From NCBI RefSeq assembly GCF_000423065.1, contig NZ_AUHG01000011.1, positions 186,001-250,000 of the forward strand: a stretch of 64,000 nt of DNA, in the 5' to 3' direction. Positions 25,645 to 36,050 of this stretch are shown one piece after another. The DNA comes from Christiangramia echinicola DSM 19838 (GTDB lineage: Bacteria; Bacteroidota; Bacteroidia; Flavobacteriales; Flavobacteriaceae). Every line of letters starts with the position of its first letter. The stretch's first letter is position 1. Position numbers and translations under genes: made by a program. Below the pieces are notes generated by a model. It saw nothing but the letters and a program-made list of their open reading frames with translations. It was not told the DNA's origin and did no database searches.

Positions 25645-26997
25645 ATGATCTCAAATAGCAAAATACCAGCTCGGGTCATAGTCTTTTTAGTTTCTGTAAT
25701 TTTTACAAATGTTTTCTCTCAGAATGATTTTGAAATTGATAATGATAAAGGGTATTTCAAACAGAAATTTGAGCTTGTAAATGACCTTGTGATATTGCCG
25801 GTTGAATTAAACGGGAGAAAATTGTCATTTTTGCTAGACACTGGTGTGAATTCTACTATTCTTTTCAGCTTTACCAGTGAAGATTCAATTGAGGTGAATA
25901 ATCCATCTGTGATTTATATCAAAGGCCTTGGCTCTGGAAAACCTCTACGGGCTTTAAAATCTAAGAAGAATAAATTACGTGTAGGAGAAGCCATAAGTTT
26001 TGATCTGGATGTCTACCTGATAGAAGGCGGAGTTTTTAGTATTTCTAACCGTCTTGGTATCCCTATAAACGGAATATTAGGCTATGATTTTTTTAAAGAT
26101 TTTGTGGTAGAGTTCAATTACAGGGCAGAATGGATGAAAGTTTATCATCCAGATGAATTCAAATACAAAAAATGCAGAAGATGTGTGGAATTGCCATTAC
26201 AATTCTATAAGCAAAAGCCTTATATACAGGCTGAAGTTTCTATTAATGACAATGAATCTGAGATAGTTGACCTTTTGGTTGATAGCGGTTCTGGAGATGC
26301 ACTCTGGTTATTTAAGGATCCAGGTAAAGGATTATATGTTCCGGAAAAGTCTTTTAAAGACTTCCTGGGATTTGGTATAACAGGAAGTGTATATGGAGAT
26401 AGAAGCAGGATTGATGGTCTTTCATTAAAAGATTATTCCTTTAAAGATATCACGGTTAGTTTTCCAGATAGTTTATCCCTGGTGGCCGTAAATTCATTTG
26501 AGGAAAGAGACGGAAGTATCGGTGCTCAGGTTTTAAAGCGATTTCATTCTGTTTTTGACTATCAACGACGAATATTAAGATTGAAACCTAACGGCAATTT
26601 TCGGGATCCATTTGAATATAATATGAGTGGTATTGTAATTAGACATAACGGCTACAGGATGGTGAAAGATGAAGCTATCGTGAAATCACAGTTTAATATA
26701 GAAAATGAGAACAAGGATGGAGTTCTAGCTTATAGTTCAGGTAAGAAGGTGAATATAATTTTTTCTCTTGAACCAAGTTATGAAATAGCTGAAGTGAGAC
26801 CAGATTCTCCTGCCGATATTTCCGGTTTGCAGGTTGGAGATGAAGTTATTGAAATAAACGGGAGGCCGGTATATCGCTATAACCTAAAAAAAATAAACGA
26901 GATACTTTCATCAAAAGAGGGTAGGAGAATTAAGATCGAGGTAGTTCGAAAAGGAAGGCCTATCGAAATCGAATTCCGACTAGAAAGAATCCTATAA
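25645..26997 (+). CDS. Retropepsin-like aspartyl protease with C-terminal PDZ domain
   Basis: 450 residues with a signal peptide (cleavage after VFSQ). Two aspartyl-protease half-domains follow: the first has FLLDTGVNSTILF at about residue 63, the second LLVDSGSGDALW at about 208, matching the D-T/S-G active sites. A PDZ domain occupies about 365-445 (EVRPDSPADISGLQVGDEVI, then EINGRPVYRYN). These periplasmic proteins are common in Bacteroidota and of unknown substrate. A terminator lies right after the stop. Confidence 0.9.
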   Translation: MISNSKIPARVIVFLVSVIFTNVFSQNDFEIDNDKGYFKQKFELVNDLVILPVELNGRKLSFLLDTGVNSTILFSFTSEDSIEVNNPSVIYIKGLGSGKPLRALKSKKNKLRVGEAISFDLDVYLIEGGVFSISNRLGIPINGILGYDFFKDFVVEFNYRAEWMKVYHPDEFKYKKCRRCVELPLQFYKQKPYIQAEVSINDNESEIVDLLVDSGSGDALWLFKDPGKGLYVPEKSFKDFLGFGITGSVYGDRSRIDGLSLKDYSFKDITVSFPDSLSLVAVNSFEERDGSIGAQVLKRFHSVFDYQRRILRLKPNGNFRDPFEYNMSGIVIRHNGYRMVKDEAIVKSQFNIENENKDGVLAYSSGKKVNIIFSLEPSYEIAEVRPDSPADISGLQVGDEVIEINGRPVYRYNLKKINEILSSKEGRRIKIEVVRKGRPIEIEFRLERIL

Positions 26998-27025
26998 AAA
27001 AAGCCTTCCGGTGTGGGAAGGCTTT
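26998..27025 (+). terminator. Terminator after the aspartyl protease gene
   Basis: A 10-bp stem AAAGCCTTCC/GGAAGGCTTT with a 6-base loop; T residues follow only briefly on the plus strand, but an A run precedes it, so it may work mainly for the convergent DUF1573 transcript. Confidence 0.7.
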
Positions 27026-27048
27026 ATAAAATATATCATATTCAGATA

Positions 27049-27450
27049 TTAGCTTTCGTCTTCATCACTACTTTCAACATCTAGAATAGTACCCTTAATT
27101 TTTAAGGCTTTCACAGATTCTGCAGCATTAGAATATACAGTTACTGTTTTTCTAATAGGGCCAACTCTTTTGGTGTCATATTTCACCTCAATCTGTCCGG
27201 TTTTTCCTGGTAGAATTGGTTCTTCTGGTTTCTTCGGAACCGTACAACCACAACTTGATTTTACGTCTTCAATAACCAGAGGAGCGTCACCAGTATTCGT
27301 AAATTCAAATACTCTAACACCGTCACTACCTTTTTTTATTTCACCATAGTCTATAGTTTCAGACTTAAATTCCATTTTAGCTATTTTCTGAGCCTGTGCT
27401 ACAGACATTCCAGCGAAAACGAATATGGCGATTGCAATTAGTTTTTTCAT
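27049..27450 (-). CDS. DUF1573 domain periplasmic protein
   Basis: 133 residues counted from the ATG at 27450, where a signal peptide (MKKLIAIAIFVFAGMSVAQA) starts; the longer frame to 27504 has no ATG there and lies in the promoter. The Ig-like DUF1573 domain is evident from FEFTNTGDAPLVIEDVKSSC followed by GCTVPKKPEEPI and VKYDTKRVGPIRKTVTVYSN, and the C-terminus is acidic. Function is unknown; many paralogues are typical of Bacteroidota. A consensus promoter (27474-27505) precedes it. Confidence 0.88.
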   Translation of the reverse strand: MKKLIAIAIFVFAGMSVAQAQKIAKMEFKSETIDYGEIKKGSDGVRVFEFTNTGDAPLVIEDVKSSCGCTVPKKPEEPILPGKTGQIEVKYDTKRVGPIRKTVTVYSNAAESVKALKIKGTILDVESSDEDES

Positions 27451-27473
27451 AATTTTAAAATTTAGCGGAATAG

Positions 27474-27505
27474 TAAAGATAAGCTGAAATAATTCAATTC
27501 TCAAA
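27474..27505 (-). promoter_or_regulatory. Predicted promoter of the DUF1573 gene
   Basis: On the minus strand TTTG, 20 bases, then TATCTTTA, close to the Bacteroidota consensus TTTG-N19-21-TAnnTTTG. It leaves about 20-25 bases of leader before the ATG at 27450 and argues against the upstream-extended start. Confidence 0.65.
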
Positions 27506-27525
27506 ATTTATATCAATTCAGCAGC

Positions 27526-27556
27526 TTTCATAATCCTTCATTAATAATTACTTTTG
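27526..27556 (+). promoter_or_regulatory. Predicted promoter of valS
   Basis: TTTC, 19 bases, then TACTTTTG, matching the -7 box of the Bacteroidota consensus exactly and the -33 box in 3 of 4 bases. The potential TTG start at 27554 would lie inside this -7 box, supporting the ATG at 27584. Confidence 0.6.
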
Positions 27557-27583
27557 CCATTATTTCAAAAATCAGACCAAGAA

Positions 27584-30214
27584 ATGGCAATTGCTTCACA
27601 ATACAATGCGAAAAAAGTAGAGGATAAGTGGTACGACTACTGGATGAAGAATAATTATTTTCATTCCAGTGTAGATGAGAGAGAGCCATATACTATTGTA
27701 ATACCGCCGCCCAACGTGACAGGAGTGCTTCATATGGGGCATATGTTGAATAATACTATTCAAGATGTGTTGGTTAGAAGAGCCAGGTTGAAAGGTTATA
27801 ATGCTTGTTGGGTACCGGGAACAGATCATGCATCTATTGCTACAGAAGCTAAAGTAGTAGCCAAATTGAAATCTGAGGGGATTGAAAAGAATGATCTAAG
27901 TCGGGAGGAATTTCTACAACATGCCTGGGATTGGACTCATAAGCATGGCGGAATCATTTTACAGCAACTAAAACATTTAGGAGCTTCCTGTGATTGGGAC
28001 AGGACGAAATTCACCATGGATGAGGATATGTCTGATTCTGTGATCAAGGTTTTTGTAGATCTTTATAAAAAAGGATTGGTTTATCGTGGATACAGAATGG
28101 TTAACTGGGATCCTCAGGCCAAAACGACCTTGTCTGATGAGGAAGTGCATTATGAAGAGAGAAATGGTAAGCTATACTATCTAAAGTATAAAATTGATGG
28201 CACTAATGAGGAGCTAACGATTGCGACTACAAGACCTGAAACTATATTGGGGGATACCGCGATCTGTATTAATCCAAATGACGAAAGGTTTGAGCATTTA
28301 AAAGGTAAAAAGGCTATTGTGCCTATTTGTAATAGAGCCATTCCTATCATCGAGGATGAGTATGTGGATATGGAATTTGGTACCGGTTGTCTAAAAGTGA
28401 CTCCGGCACATGATGAAAACGATAAGAATTTAGGAGATAAACATAATCTTGATGTAGTAGATATCTTTAATGATGATGCGACTTTAAATCACTACGGATT
28501 ACATTATGAAGGAAAAGATCGTTTTGTGGTTCGTGCTGAAATCGTTGAGGAACTTGAGCTTTCTGGATTTCTGGAGAAAGTAGAAGATCATGTAAATAAA
28601 GTTGGTACCAGTGAACGTACGGGAGCTGTAATAGAACCAAAACTTAGTGATCAATGGTTCCTGAAAATGAAAGAAATGGCAGAGCCTGCCCTGGCAGCTG
28701 TAGTTGGCGATGATATTAACCTGGTTCCTGAAAAATTCATGAATACCTACCGTCACTGGATGGAAAATGTGAGAGACTGGAATATTTCACGTCAGTTATG
28801 GTGGGGACACCAGATCCCAGCTTACTATTATGGTTCAGGGAAAAATGATTTTGTAGTAGCTGAATCTGCAGAAGAGGCGCTGGAGAGTGCAAGATTGGCT
28901 TCTGGAAATTCAGATTTGCAGGCATCAGAGCTTACTCAGGACAAAGATGTGCTTGATACCTGGTTCTCTTCATGGTTATGGCCAATGAGCGTTTTTAATG
29001 GTATTCTGGAGCCTGAAAATGAAGAAATTCAATATTACTATCCTACGAATGACCTGGTAACTGCCCCTGAAATTCTTTTCTTCTGGGTGGCCAGGATGAT
29101 CATGGCAGGTTATGAGTATCGAGGAGAGAGGCCATTCAGGAATGTTTACCTTACTGGAATTGTAAGAGATAAGCAAAGAAGAAAAATGTCTAAATCTCTT
29201 GGGAATTCTCCAGACCCTCTAGGTTTGATCGAGGAATACGGTGCAGATGGTGTACGAGTAGGAATGCTATTGAGTTCACCTGCTGGTAATGACCTTATGT
29301 TTGACGAGGACTTGTGCAAACAGGGAAGTGGTTTTACCAATAAGATCTGGAATGCTTTCCGGTTAGTGAAAGGATGGGAAATTTCAGAAGAAATTGAGCA
29401 GCCGGAAACTGCAAGAATGGCTATTGATTGGTATACCTCCAAATTTCAAAAAACCTTACGTGAGATCGAGGATCATTATTCTAAATATAGAATTAGTGAT
29501 GCATTGATGGCTACTTATAAGTTGGTTTGGGATGATTACTGTAGCTGGTTCCTGGAAATGGTAAAACCTGCTTATGGAGCTCCCATGGATGCGAAAACCT
29601 TTAAAGAGATCATCGCTATACTGGAGGATAATTTAAAATTGTTACATCCTTTTATGCCATTTGTTACTGAAGAGATCTGGCAGGAAATAACAGAACGGAC
29701 TCCAGAGGAAGCTTTAATTATTGCATCATGGCCAGAAGAAGTTGCATTTGATGAAACCATTATAAAAGAGTTTTCTCATGCTGCAGAGGTAATTGCAGGG
29801 GTTAGAAAGATTAGAAAGGATAAGAATATTTCTTTTAAAAATGAAATAGATCTAAGTGTTCTTGATAATGAAGACTCTTCTAAAACCTTTGACTCTGTTA
29901 TTTCTAAAATGGGGAATGTTGGTAAATTGGAATACGTAAATGGTTCAGTGGATGGTGCACTTTCTTTCAGGGTTAGATCTAACGAGTACTTTATACCTAT
30001 CGTTGGTGCTATAGATGTTGAGGCAGAAAAGAAGAAGATCCAGGAAGAATTGAGCTATACTGAAGGTTTCTTGAAATCTGTAGATAAAAAGCTTTCTAAT
30101 GAAAGATTTGTGAATAACGCACCAGATAAAGTTGTTGAAATTGAAAAAACCAAAAAGGCTGATGCTGAGGCTAAAATTGAAGCCTTGAAAGCAAGTCTTA
30201 AAAGTCTGGGGTAA
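27584..30214 (+). CDS. valS: Valyl-tRNA synthetase
   Basis: 876 residues counted from the ATG at 27584 ([20 protein letters not shown]). Class I signatures: [10 protein letters not shown] (HIGH-type, about 47-56) and [10 protein letters not shown] (KMSKS, about 537-546), an editing domain between them, the anticodon-binding domain with [10 protein letters not shown], and a C-terminal coiled-coil arm ([17 protein letters not shown]) typical of ValRS. It charges tRNA-Val. A terminator follows at 30236-30268. Confidence 0.96.
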   Translation: MAIASQYNAKKVEDKWYDYWMKNNYFHSSVDEREPYTIVIPPPNVTGVLHMGHMLNNTIQDVLVRRARLKGYNACWVPGTDHASIATEAKVVAKLKSEGIEKNDLSREEFLQHAWDWTHKHGGIILQQLKHLGASCDWDRTKFTMDEDMSDSVIKVFVDLYKKGLVYRGYRMVNWDPQAKTTLSDEEVHYEERNGKLYYLKYKIDGTNEELTIATTRPETILGDTAICINPNDERFEHLKGKKAIVPICNRAIPIIEDEYVDMEFGTGCLKVTPAHDENDKNLGDKHNLDVVDIFNDDATLNHYGLHYEGKDRFVVRAEIVEELELSGFLEKVEDHVNKVGTSERTGAVIEPKLSDQWFLKMKEMAEPALAAVVGDDINLVPEKFMNTYRHWMENVRDWNISRQLWWGHQIPAYYYGSGKNDFVVAESAEEALESARLASGNSDLQASELTQDKDVLDTWFSSWLWPMSVFNGILEPENEEIQYYYPTNDLVTAPEILFFWVARMIMAGYEYRGERPFRNVYLTGIVRDKQRRKMSKSLGNSPDPLGLIEEYGADGVRVGMLLSSPAGNDLMFDEDLCKQGSGFTNKIWNAFRLVKGWEISEEIEQPETARMAIDWYTSKFQKTLREIEDHYSKYRISDALMATYKLVWDDYCSWFLEMVKPAYGAPMDAKTFKEIIAILEDNLKLLHPFMPFVTEEIWQEITERTPEEALIIASWPEEVAFDETIIKEFSHAAEVIAGVRKIRKDKNISFKNEIDLSVLDNEDSSKTFDSVISKMGNVGKLEYVNGSVDGALSFRVRSNEYFIPIVGAIDVEAEKKKIQEELSYTEGFLKSVDKKLSNERFVNNAPDKVVEIEKTKKADAEAKIEALKASLKSLG

Positions 30215-30236
30215 TTTCCAGTCATATAATAGAAAA

Positions 30237-30268
30237 CAAAAAGAGGACTAATAGTCCTCTTTTTTTTG
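30237..30268. terminator. Terminator, valS / acyl-CoA-binding protein gene
   Basis: AAAAAGAGGACT pairs with AGTCCTCTTTTT around a 3-base AAT loop, followed by further T residues. A-rich sequence on the left allows use from both directions. Confidence 0.85.
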
Positions 30269-30287
30269 TTTTTGAATTTAAAGAAAA

Positions 30288-30563
30288 TTATTTCGGTATT
30301 TCTCCAATGTGTTGTTCTACCATTTCTATATAGCGTTCCTGTGCTTCCTTCTTGCTCAGGTCTTTAACCTGCACCAGTGCATTGATCTTAAATGCACTTC
30401 TAAGGTCACCCTGGTTGGTTGGAGGTATGTAGAATCCATTCCTTTCAGTAGCTCGCTTATAAAGGGCGTAAAAATGTAAAAGCACATCTGGTGGAAATTG
30501 CTGTTGGGTGCAACTCGCCATATCGTAGGCTTTTAGAAATTTTGAATTTTCTTGTGCCATCAT
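30288..30563 (-). CDS. Acyl-CoA-binding protein
   Basis: A 91-residue four-helix ACBP domain: FYALYKRATERNGFYIPPTN corresponds to the YKQATVGDxN core, and KINALVQVKDLSKKEAQERY to the final helix with Lys/Tyr contacts to the CoA moiety. It binds long-chain acyl-CoA in the cytoplasm. ACBP is uncommon in bacteria outside a few phyla. It is the last gene of the cdsA/psd transcript (5-base gap), which fits a lipid role. Confidence 0.85.
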   Translation of the reverse strand: MMAQENSKFLKAYDMASCTQQQFPPDVLLHFYALYKRATERNGFYIPPTNQGDLRSAFKINALVQVKDLSKKEAQERYIEMVEQHIGEIPK

Positions 30564-30568
30564 AATAA

Positions 30569-31225
30569 TTATGAAGCGACATCAGCGATAACACTAACGC
30601 CTCCTTTTACTTTTTGATTTATCTCAACATTCACTTTTGTACCTACAGGAACAAACACATCTACACGACTACCAAATTTAATAAATCCGCTGTCACTTCC
30701 CTGAACTACTTCAGTGTCAACTTCGGCATAATTTACGATTCTCTTAGCCATTGCACCGGCAATTTGCCTGTAAAGGATCTCACCGGCAATATCATTTTTA
30801 ACCACAACAGTAGTTCTTTCATTCTCTTCGCTGGATTTTGGATGCCAGGCTACAAGAAATTTTCCAGGATGATATTTACTATATGTTACTTTTCCACCAA
30901 CAGGATGCCGCGTTACATGTACATTGATTGGTGACATAAAGATCGAAATTTGTAATCTATTGTCTTTGAAATATTCTTTTTCATAAACTTCCTCTATCGC
31001 TACAACTTTACCATCTACTGGAGCGATAATATGCTTGTTGTTATGGCTTGTTGCTCTTTTCGGGTTTCTGAAAAACTGAATTATCAGAAGAAAAAATATG
31101 ATCGATACAACAAGAATGGCGAATTTAATCCAGTATACATTTATAAAACTGTAGGTGATCATATTTATTGCAATCAATATGATTGCCGTGATCGTCATTA
31201 TTTTGTATCCTTCTTTATGAAACAT
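30569..31225 (-). CDS. psd: Phosphatidylserine decarboxylase family protein
   Basis: 218 residues, the short class II type. After an N-terminal membrane region (about 10-50) come APVDGKVVAIEEV, MSPINVHVTRHPVGGKVTYS and the C-terminal self-cleavage site in IKFGSRVDVFVP, where the serine of GS becomes the pyruvoyl group. It converts phosphatidylserine to phosphatidylethanolamine. It overlaps the end of cdsA by 11 bases, which joins CDP-diacylglycerol synthesis and PE synthesis in one operon. Confidence 0.92.
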   Translation of the reverse strand: MFHKEGYKIMTITAIILIAINMITYSFINVYWIKFAILVVSIIFFLLIIQFFRNPKRATSHNNKHIIAPVDGKVVAIEEVYEKEYFKDNRLQISIFMSPINVHVTRHPVGGKVTYSKYHPGKFLVAWHPKSSEENERTTVVVKNDIAGEILYRQIAGAMAKRIVNYAEVDTEVVQGSDSGFIKFGSRVDVFVPVGTKVNVEINQKVKGGVSVIADVAS

Positions 31226-32018
31226 AGTTTAGTATATATAAATAGGCATAAATAAATGGGCTCGCAAAGATAATACTATCTAGTCTATCAAACAATCCTC
31301 CGTGTCCCGGCATTAGCTTCCCACTATCCTTTACGCCTGCCTGTCGTTTAAATTTTGATTGAATAAGGTCCCCTAGAGTACCAAAAATGCTAAGGATTAT
31401 AGCCATTCCCAGCCAGGTCCACATGGTTAGGAAATCTGTATAATACCATATGGCGTAGCTCATTAATACGCTAAAGACTAGCCCTCCTAGAAACCCTTCA
31501 ATAGTTTTATTAGGAGAAATTTTCTCATAAAGCTTTCGTTTTCCGAAGTTCTTACCAATTAAATAAGCAAAAGTGTCATTAGTCCAGATCAGGAAAAAGA
31601 TTCCAATAACAAGTTTCGGAATAAAAACACCTTCGATAGTAGGTATGAGGGTTAAAAATATCGTTGAAGATATGAGGTAGAAAATAATGATAATATATTT
31701 TTTCTTCTCAAATACAGGGATCTTCTTAACGATGATAAGGTCCTTTACCAGAAACAGGTTGACAAATATTGTTATGAATAAAAGTAATACAGTTGCATTC
31801 TGGTTGAATTTCAGAAAGCTAAACAGGTAGAATAATAGTGCCTGTAATAGGTAGAGTGCGTAGCTTTTTAGACGCAGGAGTTTCTGCATCTCAACTAAGC
31901 ATACCAGGCTTAGAAGATAAAAAAGTATTATAAATATAATTTCGGAAGACAGAATTGAGGCAACCAGTATAGCGGTATACAACAATCCCGAAACAGCACG
32001 AATAATGGTTTCCCTCAT
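31215..32018 (-). CDS. cdsA: Phosphatidate cytidylyltransferase (CDP-diacylglycerol synthase)
   Basis: 267 residues, seven to eight membrane segments. The family signature appears as SKFKRQAGVKDSGKLMPGHG followed by GLFDRLDSI, with SPNKTIEGFLGG upstream. It makes CDP-diacylglycerol from phosphatidate and CTP. It overlaps psd by 11 bases and lies 3 bases after the LUD gene; the set is a conserved flavobacterial cluster. Confidence 0.95.
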   Translation of the reverse strand: MRETIIRAVSGLLYTAILVASILSSEIIFIILFYLLSLVCLVEMQKLLRLKSYALYLLQALLFYLFSFLKFNQNATVLLLFITIFVNLFLVKDLIIVKKIPVFEKKKYIIIIFYLISSTIFLTLIPTIEGVFIPKLVIGIFFLIWTNDTFAYLIGKNFGKRKLYEKISPNKTIEGFLGGLVFSVLMSYAIWYYTDFLTMWTWLGMAIILSIFGTLGDLIQSKFKRQAGVKDSGKLMPGHGGLFDRLDSIIFASPFIYAYLYILNYVS

Positions 32019-32021
32019 AAA

Positions 32022-32633
32022 TTACAGATCTTCCAGAAGCAGCAAATATAGGTTTTTTGTACTACTTCCGTAAGTCATAAAATCACCTTCTTTTTGAGTT
32101 TCAAAATTTTTAATGGTGGTTATATTGGAAGGGATTTGCTGTTTGTTCTTAAATTTTATGCCTCTTAGGCCTTCTCCAATGGTGTCAATTAGTTGACTGG
32201 TAGAAGCTAGTATAATGAAATTTGCAGGAAGTTCGTGCAGTTTTCTTTCCTTGATCTGGTTGGATGAAATTAATATCGAACCATCATTTGCAACAAGAAA
32301 TTCACAGGTAGATAAGTAAAATTCAGCATTTGCTGATTTATTGAACTCGAGGTTAAAACCTTCGAATTTACTTTTTAGTTTTTCATCAAAGCAACAGCAT
32401 TCTGTCTCATACCAGTCATTCTCCATTAATATGTTGTCAAATGCTTCCTGGATTTCTGAATCTTCCACACAGTATAAGAATTTCCCGCCGTTATTTTTAA
32501 AATTGAGCATAAAGCGCTCGTCGGTAGGTAATTTTACCTCCGGCATATACTTCCCTCTATCGGCATTTTCAGGGACATCCTGATCCTGATCTGCTTTCGC
32601 TTTGGGATTAAGAAACCTTTTGAATAGATTCAT
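32022..32633 (-). CDS. LUD-domain protein (LutC/YkgG-like)
   Basis: 203 residues. The LUD domain spans about 60-200: GEGLRGIKFKNKQQIP and the central ANDGSILISSNQIKERK segment resemble LutC/YkgG, whose members act in lactate oxidation. There are no lutA or lutB genes nearby, and its place between FtsH and CdsA in this lineage suggests a different job. The N-terminal 50 residues are a variable, charged extension. A long hairpin separates it from ftsH. Confidence 0.75.
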   Translation of the reverse strand: MNLFKRFLNPKAKADQDQDVPENADRGKYMPEVKLPTDERFMLNFKNNGGKFLYCVEDSEIQEAFDNILMENDWYETECCCFDEKLKSKFEGFNLEFNKSANAEFYLSTCEFLVANDGSILISSNQIKERKLHELPANFIILASTSQLIDTIGEGLRGIKFKNKQQIPSNITTIKNFETQKEGDFMTYGSSTKNLYLLLLEDL

Positions 32634-32673
32634 AGGGTTTGGGTGTGATTCTTACAGTCATTTAATCAAAGTT

Positions 32674-32714
32674 AAAAAATCTGAAATTAACCATTGTTTA
32701 ATTTCAGATTTTTT
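32674..32714 (-). terminator. Long perfect hairpin between ftsH and the LUD gene
   Basis: A 17-bp perfect stem (arms 32674-32690 and 32698-32714, AAAAAATCTGAAATTAA and its complement) with a 7-base loop, giving a T run at the 3' end on the minus strand. It should terminate the rsfS-ftsH transcript, at least in part. Confidence 0.8.
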
Positions 32715-32729
32715 ACTTCAACTTCTACA

Positions 32730-34781
32730 CTACTTATTAACCGAATCGTTTTCGGTTAATTTTCCTTCTTCATCTGTATCTTTTCCTTCAGAGTCCTCGC
32801 TATTTGCTACCTCTTCGCTGGGAATCGTCTTTTGTTTTGAAGGCTTAGCTAATGGTTTTTCTTTCTCAAAAGGACGTTTTCCAAAGATCTTTTCAAGATC
32901 ATCCTTAAAGATAACTTCTTTGTCTAATAAGATTTCAGCAAGCTGAGTCAACTTGTCTTTGTTGTGCTCTAATAGATCGATAGCTCTATTGTATTGCTCT
33001 TCGATTAAATTAGAGATTTCCTTATCTATTAATTCTGAAGTCTTCTCGCTATATGGTTTTGTGAAATTATATTCACTTTGCCCTGAGGAGTCATAATAAG
33101 TCAAATTACCAATGGCATCATTTAAACCATAAATGGTAACCATCGCTCTGGCCTGCTTTGTAACCTTCTCCAGATCACTTAAAGCTCCTGTTGAAATGTT
33201 ATTAAAGATGACTTTCTCTGCTGCACGACCACCTAAAGCGGCACACATTTCATCTAACATTTGTTCTGGTCTTACAATAAGACGTTCTTCAGGTAAATAC
33301 CATGCAGCACCTAAGGATTGTCCTCTAGGTACAATGGTTACTTTTACCAGTGGAGCTGCGTGTTCTAACATCCAGCTAACAGTGGCATGTCCTGCCTCGT
33401 GGAAAGCTATTGCTTTCTTTTCTGAAGGAGTAATGATCTTGTTCTTTTTCTCAAGTCCACCTACGATACGATCTACTGCATCAAGGAAATCCTGTTTCCC
33501 AACAGCTTTGTTCCCTTTTCTGGCAGCAATTAATGCAGCTTCATTACAAACATTAGCAATATCTGCTCCTGAGAAACCAGGTGTTTGTTTTGCCAGGAAT
33601 TCCGTATCCAGTTCGTCAGCTACTTTTTTAAGAGGGCTTAAATGAACTTCAAATATTTCTTTTCTTTCATTAAGATCTGGAAGATCAACATAGATCTGTC
33701 TGTCAAAACGTCCAGCTCTCATCAATGCTTTATCAAGTACATCTGCCCGGTTAGTTGCGGCGACAACTATCACGTTGGTGTTAGTACCAAAACCATCCAT
33801 TTCAGTTAATAACTGATTCAGTGTATTTTCACGTTCGTCATTAGATCCTGAGAAATTACTTTTCCCTCTGGCTCTACCTATAGCGTCGATCTCATCAATA
33901 AAAATGATCGAAGGCGACTTTTCTTTCGCTTGTTTAAATAGGTCACGTACTCTGGAAGCACCTACACCCACAAACATTTCAACGAAATCTGAACCTGACA
34001 GAGAAAAGAAAGGCACTTTAGCTTCACCGGCAACGGCTTTAGCCAATAATGTTTTACCAGTTCCTGGAGGTCCTACTAATAAGGCTCCTTTAGGGATCTT
34101 ACCACCAAGAGCCGTGTACTTCTCTGGTTGTTTTAGGAAATCAACGATCTCCTGAACTTCTTCTTTTGCACCTTCCAAACCAGCAACATCCTTAAATGAT
34201 GTTTTTACATCTGTATTCTGATCGAATAATTTGGCTTTAGATTTACCAATATTGAAGATCTGTCCTCCAGCACCGCCACCGGCTCCAGAGCTCATTTTCC
34301 TCATTATGAATATCCAGACACCAATGATTAATATAAATGGAAGTAAAGCCCAGAACAACTCACCAATTACGTCGCTAGAAGTGTCATAGGTCACAACAGT
34401 GTTTAAGCTGTTTTCCTTTTTTATTTCATTTATATCGTTCTCAAAATTCTGAAGGTCTCCAAATTGAAAAGTATAGGTTGGAGATTCTCCTGTAGGTAAA
34501 AAATCTGGTTCAATATTTTTCTTATGGATCTCTTTTTCCTTGGCCTCTTCTGTTAAATAAACACGCGCCTGGTTACGATTGATGATTTCAACTTTTTCGA
34601 TATCACCATTTCTAAGATAATCCTTGAATTCGGCTGGATTTGTCTTGGCAGGTTCTGAGAAACCTCCGTCACCAAACAAATTGAGGCCTAAAAATATAAT
34701 AATGATCGCACCATAAATCCAGTAAGCACTGAATTTAGGTTTTTTTGGATCTAATTTTTTCTTTGGTTTTTGATTCGCCAT
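32730..34781 (-). CDS. ftsH: ATP-dependent zinc metalloprotease FtsH
   Basis: 683 residues. Two membrane segments (about 20-38 and 140-160) flank a periplasmic domain; then the AAA module with Walker A GPPGTGKT, Walker [13 protein letters not shown] and the second region of homology [20 protein letters not shown], and the peptidase with the zinc motif HEAGH and distal zinc ligand in the D-rich helix. It degrades misfolded membrane proteins and some regulators. The C-terminal tail is a 45-residue acidic extension ([14 protein letters not shown]). It lies downstream of rsfS by 24 bases. Confidence 0.97.
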   Translation of the reverse strand: MANQKPKKKLDPKKPKFSAYWIYGAIIIIFLGLNLFGDGGFSEPAKTNPAEFKDYLRNGDIEKVEIINRNQARVYLTEEAKEKEIHKKNIEPDFLPTGESPTYTFQFGDLQNFENDINEIKKENSLNTVVTYDTSSDVIGELFWALLPFILIIGVWIFIMRKMSSGAGGGAGGQIFNIGKSKAKLFDQNTDVKTSFKDVAGLEGAKEEVQEIVDFLKQPEKYTALGGKIPKGALLVGPPGTGKTLLAKAVAGEAKVPFFSLSGSDFVEMFVGVGASRVRDLFKQAKEKSPSIIFIDEIDAIGRARGKSNFSGSNDERENTLNQLLTEMDGFGTNTNVIVVAATNRADVLDKALMRAGRFDRQIYVDLPDLNERKEIFEVHLSPLKKVADELDTEFLAKQTPGFSGADIANVCNEAALIAARKGNKAVGKQDFLDAVDRIVGGLEKKNKIITPSEKKAIAFHEAGHATVSWMLEHAAPLVKVTIVPRGQSLGAAWYLPEERLIVRPEQMLDEMCAALGGRAAEKVIFNNISTGALSDLEKVTKQARAMVTIYGLNDAIGNLTYYDSSGQSEYNFTKPYSEKTSELIDKEISNLIEEQYNRAIDLLEHNKDKLTQLAEILLDKEVIFKDDLEKIFGKRPFEKEKPLAKPSKQKTIPSEEVANSEDSEGKDTDEEGKLTENDSVNK

Positions 34782-34805
34782 TATGTCTTTCTAAATGATT
34801 TGGAT

Positions 34806-35177
34806 TTAATAACTGGTTTCTATGGAAGTGATCTTTGCATCACCCCATAGGCTTTCAATATCGTAAAATTCCCTGATATGCTTCTGGAAAACGTGAACTA
34901 CCACATTTACGTAGTCCATAAGTACCCATTCTGCATTATCACTACCCTCAATGTGCCAGGGTTTATCTTTCAGGTTTTTACTAACTGTTTTTTGTATGGA
35001 ATTGACAATGGCGTTAACCTGTGTATTGGAAGTACCGTTGCAGATTATGAAGTAGTCACAAACGGTGTTTTCTATTTCTCTAAGATCCAGGATATCAATA
35101 TCATTACCCTTAACTTCCTCTATCCCTTTTATAATATTTGCAATAAGTTGATCGCTGTTTATTTCCTTTTTTGACAT
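34806..35177 (-). CDS. rsfS: Ribosome silencing factor RsfS
   Basis: 123 residues, full length for the RsfS/Iojap family, with IEGSDNAEWVLMDYVNVVVH and FQKHIREFYDIESLWGDA as the conserved core. RsfS binds ribosomal protein uL14 and prevents subunit joining in starvation. A TAAATTTG -7 element (35196-35203, minus strand) is well placed upstream. It is divergent from birA and co-directional with ftsH. Confidence 0.93.
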   Translation of the reverse strand: MSKKEINSDQLIANIIKGIEEVKGNDIDILDLREIENTVCDYFIICNGTSNTQVNAIVNSIQKTVSKNLKDKPWHIEGSDNAEWVLMDYVNVVVHVFQKHIREFYDIESLWGDAKITSIETSY

Positions 35178-35269
35178 TAAATTAATTTATTTACGCAAAT
35201 TTATCATTTTTTGCTCTTTTAAAGAGATTGTTTGCAGAAGATTTAACGCCTTATCTCTTATACTTTTAT

Positions 35270-36001
35270 ATGCGTATAATCAAAGTTAATGCCATTGATT
35301 CCACTAATTCCTTTGTGCGTAAGTTTTACGAAGGAAGCAGAGATTTTGAACCTGTTTGTGTAAGAGCAATTTCACAAACGGCAGGCAGGGGGCAAAGAGG
35401 CTCCAACTGGTTGTCAAAAGCAGGTGAGAATCTAACCTTCAGCATTCTCTATCCTCAATACAAACTGAATATTTCCAGACATTTTTTGCTTAGTGCAACT
35501 ATTTCCCTGGCGGTTTTAGAGGTGTTAAAGACTCTAGAAATACCTGAATTAAAGGTAAAGTGGCCAAACGACATTCTGTCAGCAAAACAAAAGATTGGCG
35601 GCATCCTTATCGAAAACATAGTGAAAACAGAAGGGATTGTTGCTAGTATAATCGGGATAGGTCTCAATATTAATCAATCTAATTTTGAAGGTCTACCTCA
35701 GGCCGGTTCTTTAAAAAGTATAACTGGTAATACTTATGATCTGGATGAGATCCTTGAAAAATTGATTTATAAAATAGAGCGGGAACTAAAAGAGTTGCCT
35801 AATAAGACTAGGACAGAAATCCTGGAGCAATATGCGCAGAGTATGTTCAGGCTAAATGTTGTTTCCACCTTTTCTGCTAATGACAGAGAAAATTTTAACG
35901 GAATTATTCGAGGGGTGACTACAGAAGGTAAACTTAATCTTGAAATTGAAGATGCGGTTTTTAAAACTTATGATCTCAAGGAAATTCAATTACTTTATTA
36001 A
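35270..36001 (+). CDS. birA: Biotin--[acetyl-CoA-carboxylase] ligase
   Basis: 243 residues counted from the ATG at 35270 (MRIIKVNAIDSTNSFVRKFY); the frame to 35228 starts with TTG only. The catalytic biotin loop is seen as GRGQRGSNWLSKAGENLTFS, with KWPNDILSAKQKIGGILIE downstream. There is no N-terminal DNA-binding domain, so this is a monofunctional ligase that does not repress biotin genes. It attaches biotin to carboxyl-carrier proteins. Confidence 0.93.
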   Translation: MRIIKVNAIDSTNSFVRKFYEGSRDFEPVCVRAISQTAGRGQRGSNWLSKAGENLTFSILYPQYKLNISRHFLLSATISLAVLEVLKTLEIPELKVKWPNDILSAKQKIGGILIENIVKTEGIVASIIGIGLNINQSNFEGLPQAGSLKSITGNTYDLDEILEKLIYKIERELKELPNKTRTEILEQYAQSMFRLNVVSTFSANDRENFNGIIRGVTTEGKLNLEIEDAVFKTYDLKEIQLLY

Positions 36002-36005
36002 ACCA

Positions 36006-36038
36006 AAAAGCCGGAAAATGTCCGGCTTTTAATTTTTT
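36006..36038. terminator. Terminator, birA / SRPBCC gene
   Basis: AAAAGCCGGA pairs with TCCGGCTTTT around a 5-base loop, followed by a T-rich run on the plus strand. Confidence 0.8.
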
Positions 36039-36050
36039 TATCTTCTAGAA

